DNA of 64,000 nucleotides from Pseudocercospora fijiensis CIRAD86 (taxonomy: Eukaryota; Ascomycota; Dothideomycetes; Mycosphaerellales; Mycosphaerellaceae). Both the position numbers and the translations under genes were made by a program. Location: contig NW_006921543.1 of assembly GCF_000340215.1 (NCBI RefSeq), positions 558,001 through 622,000 of the forward strand, written 5' to 3'. This document shows positions 52,843 through 63,751 of this stretch, piece by piece. The notes under the pieces were generated by a model that was given only the letters and a program-made list of their open reading frames with translations, ran no database searches and had not been told where the DNA came from. Every line of letters begins with the position of its first letter. Position 1 is the stretch's first letter.

Positions 52843-55656
52843 ATATCTTCTAGCGCCTCGAACCCGCTAGGCGCTAGTAGCAGTAGCGCTTCTACTAACC
52901 TAAACCTAGCCGCCCTAGTCCTAATCGAAGCCCTATCTAATAGCGCCTTAGCTACTATAACTAGTCTCAAGTACTGCTTCTAGATCGTTACCGCCCTTTA
53001 AGATCCTTAAGAGAAGATCGAGAACGCTCGTACCCTACTACGCATTATTAATAGAAGCATTAAGAAGGCTACTATCTTAGTAGCGTACGGTATAAACAAT
53101 TTACGCTAGTCTATTAGTAAGCGTATCTTTAAGCGCGACGTTCTTAACGATACAGATATTTAATAAGCCTTTCCTATCGTCTATAGCCTCGAGATAGCTA
53201 GTACCTAGATCCGCTTGCGCTTTAAGACCCTCGATTAGGCCTTCGAATATTAGGGAGGTCCGAGTAGTCTTCCTAAGAGCCTTATTAACTTCGCCTACGG
53301 TAGATAAGAGCGTACTAAGCAGGTTTCTTCGTTCGTTAACAAGTATCTAGTCTGTCGCTAAGGCGCTAAGTACCTTTCTTATACGATAATCTATCGTATA
53401 TCTACCGCTAGTAAGAAGGTAGGCAAGCAGTTACTCAACTTGTCCTTTATACTTAACGACTTTACGATAGCCTATTAGAAGCGGTATAACGATGCGATTA
53501 TCTAGATCGACCTTAACGTATAGACTACTAAGGATCTACTAAAAGAGAAGGGCTATCGTATTAATAGTATAGGCTTTATTGTTAAAGGTTAAGAGGCTCC
53601 TATCGTTAATGTTCTTAAACGTAAGGTTCTTCGCCTAGAGATAGAGGCCGATACGGCTACTAGTCTTGCGCTCGCTATAGAGATATAGGCTAAAGATCGT
53701 CGCTCGACCCGCAACTATAAGGTCTGTTAAGAAGTTTAAGACGAGCGCGCTAAGGCCGAGGCAGCGCGTTAGAAGGCACTATACGCTCGCTAGGCCCTCC
53801 GTAAGGCTAGCAAGAAGTCTAACACGCCTTCTAGTACTAACTATAGTAACTCGGATATTAATATACTAGATACGCCGCTAGAAGACGTCTCCTCCGAAGG
53901 CTCCTTTAGCGAGCGTAGAGATAGAGGCCTCTCGCCGATCCTGTANNNNNNNNNNNNNNNNNNNNNNNNNNNNNNNNNNNNNNNNNNNNNNNNNNNNNNN
54001 NNNNNNNNNNNNNNNNNNNNNNNNNNNNNNNNNNNNNNNNNNNNNCTAAGATCGATATAGTTCCTAAGCTAATACGGGCAAGGCTCTTACTGCCCTATCT
54101 ATCTATTAATAGCTTCGACGACCTTTAGCAAGCTTAGGTAAAGGAACGGTTTTACTATATATGCTAGCTATATTAAGAAGACCGCTAAGGCCTACAGTCT
54201 CTATACTAGTACTAAGACGAATGTTTTAGTCGGTCGCCTACTAAAGATTAGACGCGAGATTGCTAATTAGGATGCCTCTACTACCCTTAAGGATAACTAT
54301 GCTAACTAGTTTCCTAGACGTCCTACTACTACCCCGACCTCCTTAGGACTCTACGTATTTAACCCTACTAGTACTACCACTCGCGATCTAACTCCGACTA
54401 ATCGTTAGAGCAAGTTAGTTGCTAGTACTCTCGGCTAAGGTACCTCCTTCGACCGCTTTTATTAGACTAGCAATGCTATCTTGCCTCGAGTCTTCGGATA
54501 GATATAATCGCCTTATAGAGCGCACCTTTCTCTTATCGTTAACCTAATATAGGAGGAGTTCCGTACACACTTCTAGCATATGCGGAAGCTACCTAAATCC
54601 AAGTAGGAAGGCCGTAATACCCTTCAAATCTACAGCGTAAGCAACTAAATCGTCCGTTAGTATCCTGCCTTATAGCTCCTAGCCGTTGCTATTCGACCTA
54701 ATTATATATACGAGCTTATCTCCGTCCCTAAGCCTACTAAGTACTTTAGGGTAGGTAAAGGCGGTTATAAGAACTACCCTACTAAGGAGACTTCTCGTCT
54801 TAGACAAGATATAGCTAAGCTCGTAGCTAGTAAGGGTGCTAGCTATCTGCGTATTAAGGTTTCTCTTATATCTAAGGACAAGACTGCCTACTTAACTGTC
54901 GTCGAGGGCATATACGAACTAGAGGTCTTCTAGAACTAGGTTAAGAAGCTTAATAGCCGTAGCCTAGTTCTACTAAACAAGATTAGCAAGCTTACTAATA
55001 AGTATCTTACTATCGACGACCTCGACTATATATTCGATAGTTAGCCTAATAAAGGCGAGGTAGCTTAGTAGATCCTTAACTCTCTAAAGGAGTGCGAAGT
55101 CTCTATTTAGATACTATACCTCCTATATAGTAATCTAAAGCCTAAGAGCGACCGTATATTAATCGATCCTAGCTACTCTCGCGTTATTAACGGCACTAAG
55201 GTTAAGGGCTACGATAACTTAACCGTCTCTAAGGTTGCTAAGGCACACCGCAATCTAACCGCCCTTCTAGGTTCGAACACCTTCGTACTATTCGCCTTCC
55301 CTACGGCTATCTTAGTCGAAGGCCTTAGTCGCATTTCCGATACCCTAGTCGGTAGAATTCCTTAGTTAAGTTACGTTGTTTAGAGCGAAGTTAAACAAAT
55401 CCTCTAGTTTAGTAAGGAGGAGCTTAAGGAATATCTACGCGAGTAGGAGAGCGCTATATAGGACAAGGCTACTAACCTCCTAGTTAATTAGGCTTACTAC
55501 GAGGCCGAGTACTTCGGTACTAATAGCTTTAACGCCTACGGAGGAGTTCTCGACAACCGACTAGCTAATAAGGTTATTGCTAGTAAGGATTACGGTATAT
55601 TAAAGTAGCAGTAGGTAGATTAGTTGCCTAAGGAAGTTGTTCTTATATATTTATAG
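52843..55656 (+). pseudogene. Gypsy ORF3, unknown protein downstream of pol
   Basis: The start is probably ATA at 52843 (former ATG), giving SSSASNPLGASSSSASTN and a Ser-rich N-terminus like that of gag. The text is protein-like throughout: ILVAYGINNLR, a Lys/Arg/Ala-rich part near 53.7 kb, and after the gap KGASYLRIKVSLISKDKTAY, NSRSLVLLNKISKLTNKYLT, SNTFVLFAFPTAILVEGLSR and YEAEYFGTNSFNAYGGVLDN. Stops are only TAG/TAA. The length is about 935 codons including 100 N, across which the frame is uncertain. The position is that of an env-like or accessory ORF, but I see no signal peptide or membrane anchor. The family is unknown. Confidence 0.6.
53946..54045. other. Assembly gap (100 N)
   Basis: Exactly 100 N inside ORF3 of the gypsy element; the true length is unknown. 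Confidence 1.
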
Positions 55657-55661
55657 AATCT

Positions 55662-55690
55662 AGGAATAATGCTATCCTAGGGGTATTATT
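55662..55690. repeat. Palindrome P5 after ORF3
   Basis: AATAATGCTATCC/TAGGGGTATTATT, about 5 bp after the ORF3 stop at 55654-55656. Confidence 0.55.
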
Positions 55691-55789
55691 GCGGAGTTTC
55701 TAAAAAATAGCCTTAGCTAAGATGCCTAAGGCTATATAACTGTTTGTTTGTTTTAATCGCGCAATGTAAAGCGTATCTAGTTAGATACG

Positions 55790-55803
55790 AAGAAAGGGAG
55801 GGA
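55790..55803 (+). promoter_or_regulatory. Polypurine tract before the 3' LTR
   Basis: AAGAAAGGGAGGGA abuts the LTR start TATTAG, the expected plus-strand priming site of an LTR retrotransposon. It identifies the downstream repeat as the 3' LTR and fixes the element's orientation. Confidence 0.75.
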
Positions 55804-56083
55804 TATTAGCTAGTAACCGGCCCTATATACCTAGGCTGAGTTTTAAGCCTATATAAGAGGCCCCCTTCTACAGCATAGATAGATTATTAACCTTATATAG
55901 TACATTGTTTACGTTACACTTCTATAATGCCTATATTGCAGGGCCCTAGTTACTAGCCTAAGCGACTTGTTTGTTATCCTATTATGCTAAACATAGCTGC
56001 CTATTTTGCTATAGATTATGTTACCCTCGGTTGCCTATACCGTTACTACTAGTAGTAGTAGTAGTATTAGTTTCCGTCCTTTA
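55804..56083 (+). repeat. 3' LTR of the gypsy element
   Basis: 280 bp, the same length and ends as the 5' LTR. It differs mainly at CA/TA and TG/TA sites, so the LTR pair diverged mostly by RIP. Ordinary LTR dating would overestimate its age. Confidence 0.88.
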
Positions 56084-56176
56084 CTATAAAGTCTCGATTA
56101 GGAAAGGGGTCGGATTTATTAAGTTTATAGATCTTATCCTAGGCTTCTATAAGCATATCGGAAACCTAGAAGTAAA
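56084..56176 (-). pseudogene. 5' piece of the unknown gene split by the gypsy element
   Basis: The 93 bp between the 3' LTR and hAT copy E3 encode, on the minus strand, the sequence joining in frame to 23941 and below. It ends upstream where E3 was inserted (8 bp flank GAAGTAAA), so the gene was hit twice. Confidence 0.5.
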
Positions 56177-56825
56177 TAGACCCCGAAGTAGTTTAGGTTA
56201 CGAACTATAAAACGTATATAGTTTAGTTTCTTAGCGGCAAACTAGCTCCCTAGTTCCGGGTTAGTTTTTCTAAACTATATAGATTCCTAGTTCGAACTAG
56301 AGACTATATCGGTTTTATTACAAATATACTCTTATCCGACTGCTAGCTACTATTGCTAGCTATAGTAGTAACTAGGTTATATTTAGGTCGCTCGCGGATG
56401 CCCTAACTATAGTAATAGGTCGCAATAGCGAGAGACTATACTAGCCCTATTATAAGCATACTCCTACCCGACTGCCGGCTGCTATTACCGGCTGTTGTAG
56501 TAACTAGATTATATTTACCCCGCCCGCGATTGCCTTAATAATAGCGATTGCCGTTACTAGGTCGTAGTTACCGTTACTAGGGCGTAGTTGCTATTACTAG
56601 GGCGTAGTTGCCGTAGTTACAAAAGCTTACCTAGATAACTTTACGTAGGCGGCAACAATTAGGGCTTCGCGATATTGTTATACCTTTTATCTTCTTCCTC
56701 TTCTATATCTATAATAACTATCGACGCTACGCCCCCTCCCCCCCTTCCCCCTTCGCCCCCTCCTTCTTAAAATAGTAAGATAGAAGCGCGCCGCGCGCTA
56801 AATAGAAGATAGTAAAGAACGCGAG

Positions 56826-59800
56826 TTTGTTTTACCTAAGCATCTAAAAAAAAGCGTAAGACTAAAGAGGAGTACTCTATAAATAAAAATTCTATACGAG
56901 ATCGCGAGAGGAAGGACAATATAGACGAGGATAAAAGAGCTAAGAATAAGAGAAGGAAGGCGCGTAACGAGGCATTCTATCGATAGCTAGCGCCTATTAA
57001 AAAGAGCGAAGGTTAGAAGTAGAAGATAAGCTAAGAGAAGGCTTAGAGGAGGAAAGAATTGCGGCTAGTTTTCGAGGAGCAATTTCTACTAGCGTAAGTT
57101 AATATAGCCGGTAGCTATAGCCGGCATATATAGCCGGTAGCGTAGCCGGCATCCTTTCTCGAAATTAGTAACTAATACTATTTAGACCTATTCCTACTAC
57201 CTCTATCGATACGATCGATAATAACGGAGATATTTAGATAGCCGAGAGCAGTAATGCTAGACTTTAGAATGCTACGTAAGAGCTTGTTACTACGAATAAC
57301 GGGACTAAAAAAAGTAAGGAGATACTATACGTCGATCTGTTTATAGGCGTAGTCTTAGGGCCTAACGCTATAGACGATAAGGGCTAGGAGTAGATTAAGT
57401 ATAGCGAAAGAGACGAGGCGCTAGTAAAGGTCTAAGGCATAACTCCTATTAATCTAGATAATTATCGTTAAAGCTACTACGAAAAGCTTGCAAAGATTAG
57501 AATTAAGGCTAGTCGTCTTTATATCCTCGATATAGAGTAGAGATTTCTTTATAAGTATTAGAGGAACGCCTTTACGAGTATAAAGGAAAAATATCTTACG
57601 ATTAATAATATAGAGGCTAGATATCTAAGGGCGGCGAAGGTTTTACTCGAGGTAGAGGACGTAAAAGTAAGTGTTTTATAGCCGGTAGCTATAGCCGGCA
57701 TTCGTAGCTAGTAGATACTAATAGTCGAATAGAAAGCGATTTCCGAGGGAAGAGTACCGTTACTATATAAAATCTTTACTCCGGTAGAGAGGGCTTGCAT
57801 CCGGAATCTAAGCTGCTAGTAGGATAGTTTCCCGTTAGATTTCTCTCGACCTCTATATAAGGTTCCTAGTAATTACCTACTTTAGCAATATAGCTTTATC
57901 TCGACTACTCCGTAGTCGCCTAGCGAAGCTCGTTCGCTCTTTAAGGTCTTTACTAAGAAGCGGAGGGAGTTCGAGAAGCAGGATTAGTTAAAGGAGGTAT
58001 TAGTTAGATATAGGTTTCGTAGTTAGACTTAGCCCGAGTATTTGCTTATCGAGTGTCTTACGCTAAAGGAGGAAGGATTAAGACTAAAAACAAGCTCGAT
58101 TGCTATAGTAGCTCTATTCCGTTAGTAGGAGAGAACCGTCGTATAAAAGGGAAAAATTCGGGTAGCTAGGGTAGCTAGGAAAAAAATTAGGTAGTTAGGG
58201 TAGCTAGGGTAGCTAGGAAACAAAAAAAAGGTAGCTATATACTTACTACCTAGCTGTTCCTAACGATAAGATACTATAAAAGAAAGGGTGTTTCCCTATA
58301 ACTACTAGTATATATCTACTACTCTTAACCTCTCTATATAAAACTTTGAAATATACCGAACGATATTATATATATACTAGGCGCTATACTAGGAAGAGTA
58401 ACTACGAGACGATAGGCGAGATAGTCTAGTATACGAACTAGATCGCAACGACGTCGAGACGAGGCTATATACTTACCTTCGAGCCTATTAAGTACTAGAC
58501 GACGATTAAGGCTACATTTGTCCTCTTTGCAACCTAGTAGAGGATTTCGTTATAGGGCACTACCGTCCGGTCCTTACCTTTATAGAGTCTAAGAAGAAGG
58601 TTATTCGGAGAGATACGAATATTAAGTATTAACCTAGATATCTTCGAAAAGGCTAGCTAGGCGTATCTTTAGAAACCCGAGTATACCGAGCAGTTTAATT
58701 AATAGGTCTATAAGATATAGTTCCCTTTTTACTTACGTTTAAGGGAGTATAAACTACGGAAGTACTCGATACGATAGGGTAGTAAGGATCGAACGGACAT
58801 ATTCTAGAAATTTTTTGCGAAGGGGGCATTATACCGTAGTACGAGTTCGTATCTAAAAGGTTAGCTAGTAATTGTCTATAAATTCTATAGTTCGATCTTA
58901 AAACACCCGAAGCTAGGGGATAGGAATTTATCGCCTACTAGCTATCTCCGTTCTAAACGGTATCGGGAATCTTAAGGGGAGGTAAGGGTTAAGGTAGATA
59001 CGGCGTTCGAGAAAGAGGTACGTCTTCTAAATATACCGGCCGTAGCTACCGGCTATAGCTACCGGCTATAGCTACCGGCTATAGCTAGAGGGTCCTTAAC
59101 TTAACCCTATAAATACTACTAATTTTTATAGGCTACGTAGAAGGAAGCTTAAGTATTAAAGGCTTCCGATTTCTCCCTCGAAGATTTTAAGCAACTAGTA
59201 AACGAAATGTTAGCTATAAACAGTCTCCCGGAAGACTTCTTCGAAAGGGATTCTATATAGAAGACATACCTATGTCTTATAAGGTACCTCCCTACATTTC
59301 TAGGCGCGACTGCGTAGCGTACTACATTCGAGAAGAATAAAGAGGCTACGTTAGACGATATTCGGGAGATTCTCCGTAATACTCGCCGAGTAGCTACTAC
59401 TATCGATAGCTAGTTAAGCCGGACTATAAGGGCCTCCTTCCTCTCTATTATACTATACCCTATTAATTCGGATTAGAAACTCTAGGAAATGCTAATCGGA
59501 TTCCTAGAAATTCTAGGTTCCTATACCGGTTAGGATATAGCGAAGCTTATCTATGCGGCAATAGATAGGGTTAGCGTAACTACGAAACCAATCTCGATTG
59601 CTATAGATAACGCTAGCAATAATCGAATATTATATAGAGCGTTATATATACTATCTATTTGTATTTGTCTTCGAAATAACTAATAGTACCGATAGGGTCG
59701 ACTATATAGACGAGATTATAAGGTCTATAATCTAGCTTAATTTGCCTAATATTAAGCTTACTACGATTTCGGATACGTACGACCTAGAAGATAATAAGGA

Positions 59801-61490
59801 CCCTTAGATAAGAAACCCTAACGGCCCTATAGAATAGGAGCCGATATTAGCGGTTGCATCCCTACGGAAGTTTCCCTACCTCGCTTATATAGTTTATATC
59901 GCGATCCGAGCCCTCTTTAAGACGCTTAAAATTGCACTATCGAACGACGACTAATAGAAGGTCCTAGATAAGGGTAAAGCAAAGTCGAGAGTCGAGAAAC
60001 TCGTTGCGGCAATAAAATAGGATAAGGTAGAGAGCCTCGCTCTCGTTTTATATAAGGCATAACCTTTATCCGTAGCCGGCACCTATAGCCGGCACCTATA
60101 GCCGGCAATCTAGGATAGTATTAACCCTCTTTTTCTAGCTTCGTCGTCTAGCAATCTATACGAACTCGAGCTTATAGAGATATAACCGATTCGAGGCTAT
60201 TTAAAAGACCCTTATCGAGCGCCCTAAAGTCGATACTTAGAATATCGTATAGAATAAGCGATAGTAAAAGCGGCCTCTTTAGCGCCTACTCCGTTTTACC
60301 TAAGATATTAAGACCCGATTCGATTCGACTTTCTATATACTTACGAGGGGATATACTTTACGTACCGCTCTCGAGCTCTATTAGAATACTAAGAGTATTA
60401 AGTAGCTCGCGCTTATACCTGCCGAATAGCGCTAAGCAGAGTATCTTATAGATATTAGCAAACATTACGCAAAGGTTACTACTACGATTAGAAGAACCCG
60501 AGGACCGACGATCTACCTTGTCTTTACGTACTATAACTAGCTCTTTAATAAGCTTAAAGAACTCGCGGCTAAGCTAGCTAAGAAGAGCGTCCCTTAGAAA
60601 GTAGCTATAACGAAAGCTATAGAGGCTTCCTATACTAAGCTAGACAAATATTATAGTACTACCTTCGAGTCGTTCGGGGAGCTCTACGGCGTTACGTACT
60701 TACTAAACCTAGTTAAAAAGGATATATACTAGTAGAAGGAGGAATAGAAGGATAATAAGATATAGCCTAAGCGATATTAGGAGGTTCTAGAAAAGATATT
60801 TAGTAAGCGTCGGAAAGAAACTAGTCTAAATGTAGGTCGTATTAGGAAAAGGAAGGCTAAGAAGGCTCCGACATCCTACCTGTTTCGTAGGTAGGAAGTA
60901 GAGGCAGAAGAGCAAGTTAGTTCTATACTAAATAAAGAAGAGTTCGATCTCTATCGGAGCGTAAGTAAGTGCTAAACTTATAGGCTCGGAAAGAGGGCTA
61001 ATAATCTCTAGATCTTACCGGTCTTTAAGACGAATTCGGAGACGATATTCTCGCTATATAGTAGCGGTTAGAGCCTAAGTTTCTAACGATAGCTTCGATC
61101 GCTCGGGACGTCCTCGCTATTCCGAGCGTAGGTATAGGCTATAAGAGATCTTTTAGTATCGCTCGTTACTAAGGCCGGTTTAATCGAATATACTCGCCTA
61201 CTACCTTCGAATCTATTATAGTATTCCGATACTACCTCCTCTACTAGAGTCGCTAAGGCAAGATACTATATATCTTATTAAAGGAGCTTATCGACTAATT
61301 AGAAAAGCTTGAGATCGAAGAAACTTAGGAGCGCGAAGAGAATACGAAATTTAGTTTAAGCGAGACCCTTATTAGTAATAACGAAGAGGAAGAGGGCGGA
61401 GGTAGAAGGCGACTATAGGTCGAGAAGCGGAAGCGTATATAGGCTAAGGGCGACTTAAAGCAGGCGAAGCGTTTACGTAGAAGGTAATAT
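56826..61490 (+). pseudogene. hAT transposase of E3 (RIP-inactivated)
   Basis: The same exon layout as in E1, with the same core (TLDDIREILRNTRRVATTID, later SIAIDNASNNRILYRAL-type text near 59.6 kb). The C-terminal motif near 61.08 kb reads LTIASIARDVLAIPSVGIG. A donor GTAAGT at 57667 opens a minisatellite-bearing intron. It is RIP-inactivated. Confidence 0.82.
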
Positions 61491-61738
61491 AGCCGGCAGG
61501 TATAGCCGGCAAATAGCTATATTTACTAGAGTTTCTATATATAACCGACCTATATAGTCGGCATATATAGCCGGCGTATATAGCCGGCGTATATAGCCGG
61601 TATACGTTCCTAATATGTTTTAAATTCTTAAATAGAGTAGTTGCTATAGTAACCTACCCCGCTCGCCTACTACTATTTCTAAGTCTCTATTCGCTCTTCC
61701 TCTCCTTCTTCCCTTTCCCTATATTCTAAAATACAAAT

Positions 61739-62524
61739 ATGCCTTACGGATTCGGCTCTTCGGGCCTTACTAAGTCGGCCGCCTCCTCTCCCTATAGCGA
61801 CTATACTAATTACGAATCTAACGAGGGCCTACTAAACCGGTTTAATAGAAGACTATTTAGTTCGAAAGTTAAGAGGTACTTAATATCTTTTTACGATTAA
61901 AGGCTTAGAGATTTTCTAGGTACTACCGGTATACCCTTGTTGCCCGAACGCGTATAAAGATACCTTAAGAACTTAGAAAAGGGCAAGGGTAAAGGACGCT
62001 AAGTACGGGAAGACTATAGCGAGAACGAGATATCGGAAAAGGAGGACTATTCGTAGTATATATAAAGGAAGGGGGTTCCTCGTAAAATAGTATCGAAAAA
62101 CAAGGCGGCTTCGGCTAAAGTAGGAAAAAAAAGTAGGCGGACGAAGACTATCGCGAAGAAGAATTATTCTTCTATAAGGAAAAAGGGCAAACGCCGGCGC
62201 TTTAAACCGGGTACTATTACCCTTCGCGAGATCCGGAAATTCTAAGAAAAAAAGGGGACTAAGCTTCTAATCCTTAAGGCTCCTTTCTAGCGACTCGTCC
62301 GAGAAATTATATTAGATTTTAAGTCCGGTATGCGATTTACGGCTAAGGCGATTAGTATTCTTTAGGAAGCTACGGAGGCATTTCTTATAACCGAGTTAGA
62401 GCTTTCTAACCTTCTTACTATCTATACGAAGCGGGTTACTCTTTAACAAAAAGATATACAGCTTCTAGCTAAGATTCGGCGTCGATTTATAGCGGAATAA
62501 TTAGGATTTGTATTTAGTAACTAG
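61739..62524 (+). pseudogene. Histone H3-like gene H3-A of E3
   Basis: The ATG at 61739 survives (MPYGFGSSGL), confirming the start inferred for E1 and E2. The fold is the clearest of all copies: RRFKPGTITLREIRKF, TKLLILKAPF-x-RLVREIILDFK, AKAISIL-x-EATEAFLITELE, LLTIYTKRVTL and KDIQLLAKIRRRFIAE. The end is taken at TAG 62522-62524. The RPGT-T-L-REIR entry and the KRVTL-KDIQL exit are textbook H3. A few stops remain, all compatible with CAG/CAA. Confidence 0.87.
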
Positions 62525-63069
62525 ACTAATCGCTTACCCGGCGAACGGCCTCTCTCGGGGCGTAAGCCCTTCGATGCCTTTTCCTTCTCCTTCTCTATTA
62601 ACGCTCCCTAATTCTCTATTAATCGCATTGCTAAAGAATATCTATACTACGGCAGGCTTCCCTAGATAGGCCGGCTTTTTAGTAGGAGGAGGCTTCTTTC
62701 TATATCCTTTTACCGGCTATATATGCTAGCTATACCTCTTATTTTAACTCCGCGCCCTGCCTAGATCTAGGCTACGAAGTAGAAACCTAGTATATATAGT
62801 ATTATAGAGGTAGAGGAAGCCTTAATATATTAAGTAGAAGAGCTAGAGAGAGAACTTAGTTAAAAGTTCTTTCGTCGTCGAGCTAGTACTATACTCGTTG
62901 CCCCTTAGCGAGCTATATCCTTTAGATAGGCGGCTATAGATGTCGCCTCGCGACTAGAGTCGCCTAGATAGTATATTATAGTCTATTTCTAAATTCTCTA
63001 GTAGGAACGCCGAGAATCTAGTATTCTAAAAGTATATATTCTAGACATTTCCTATCTATTTTATCTTCT
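62525..63069 (+). other. Variable cargo region of E3
   Basis: Differs from E1/E2. At 62795-62990 the plus strand reads IEVEEALIY then VEELEREL, KFFRRRASTILVAP, AAIDVASRLESP, so a further RIP-degraded coding remnant is likely. No family is recognised. Confidence 0.4.
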
Positions 63070-63235
63070 AGCTAGTTAGTCTAGTAGTATAGTTCTTAGC
63101 TACAAAAGACATAGTTGCTAGGTACGCTATTAGAGTCCCCGCTCCTCGAGCTATACTACCCTAGGTCCTAAGAACTCTAAGGCGCTATAATCGATAGGGT
63201 CTAAGAGGTCGTAGGTTTAATTCCTATACTAGTTA
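63070..63235 (+). tRNA. RIP-degraded tRNA-like gene with a long intron-like insert
   Basis: The 5' strand AGCTAGT (63070-63076) pairs over seven positions with ACTAGTT (63228-63234), with one G-T wobble expected from RIP. An A box TAGTCTAGTAG starts at 63077 and a B box GGTTTAATTCC at 63214. The T stem is GTAGG/CCTAT with a 7-base loop. The anticodon stem TCTTAG (63094-63099) pairs with CTAAGA (63201-63206), but the loop is split by about 95 bp. A T-run (TTTCTTTTTTT) follows as a Pol III terminator. The anticodon is not readable. It may be a tRNA gene with an unusually long intron, or a tRNA-derived SINE piece. Confidence 0.5.
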
Positions 63236-63751
63236 TTTCTTTTTTTATAATTTTTAACTATCTGCTAATAGTATTGCTAAGTAGAATTTACTAGATTCTC
63301 GCTATAAAGCGAGTCGCCGTTTTACTATACGGCGGATAGGTATTTCTATTTCTAGGCGAGAAAGCCGGTTCGGAATTTAATCGAACTACTAAAAAATACC
63401 TATATTATAGTAGGCTACCTTTATTACGCCGACTATTTACTAAAAGGAGGCTTTCGCCGTTTTCCTATACCGGCTATAAGTGCCGGCTATATTTTAAAGT
63501 TTGCCGTTCCTACCTCTTTTAGCCGTACCTACCTTCTTTGCTTGCTATAACGTTACTCTACTACGGGCTTACGCGAAGCTTACTTAGTTGCTTAGCGATA
63601 CCGCGTTACTACCCCTCTCGCCGTATATAATCTTCGTTTCGATACTTATACTTCTACGCTCTATATCTACTACCTCTACTATATCTCCGCTCCGCGCGCG
63701 CCTTTCTATACCTTCGTAACGCATCTTTTTACTAATTCGACGACTTTTATA

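Larger units (their letters stand above)
23942..56083 (+). mobile_element. Ty3/gypsy LTR retrotransposon, interrupted by two nested hAT elements
   Basis: Both 280-bp LTRs are present and nearly identical. Flanks show CTAT at 23938-23941 and 56084-56087. Without the hAT insert (25354-45194) and one TSD copy, the element is about 12.3 kb, including a 100-N gap. Its order is LTR, PBS-like site, leader, gag with protease, pol (RT, RNase H, integrase), a third large ORF, PPT, LTR. This is the Ty3 order (RT before integrase). All frames are RIP-disabled. Confidence 0.85.

Noticed and set aside
55971..56210. 79-codon ORF in the 3' LTR
   Set aside because: It crosses the LTR end, the unknown-gene remnant and the start of E3, so it joins three unrelated sequences.
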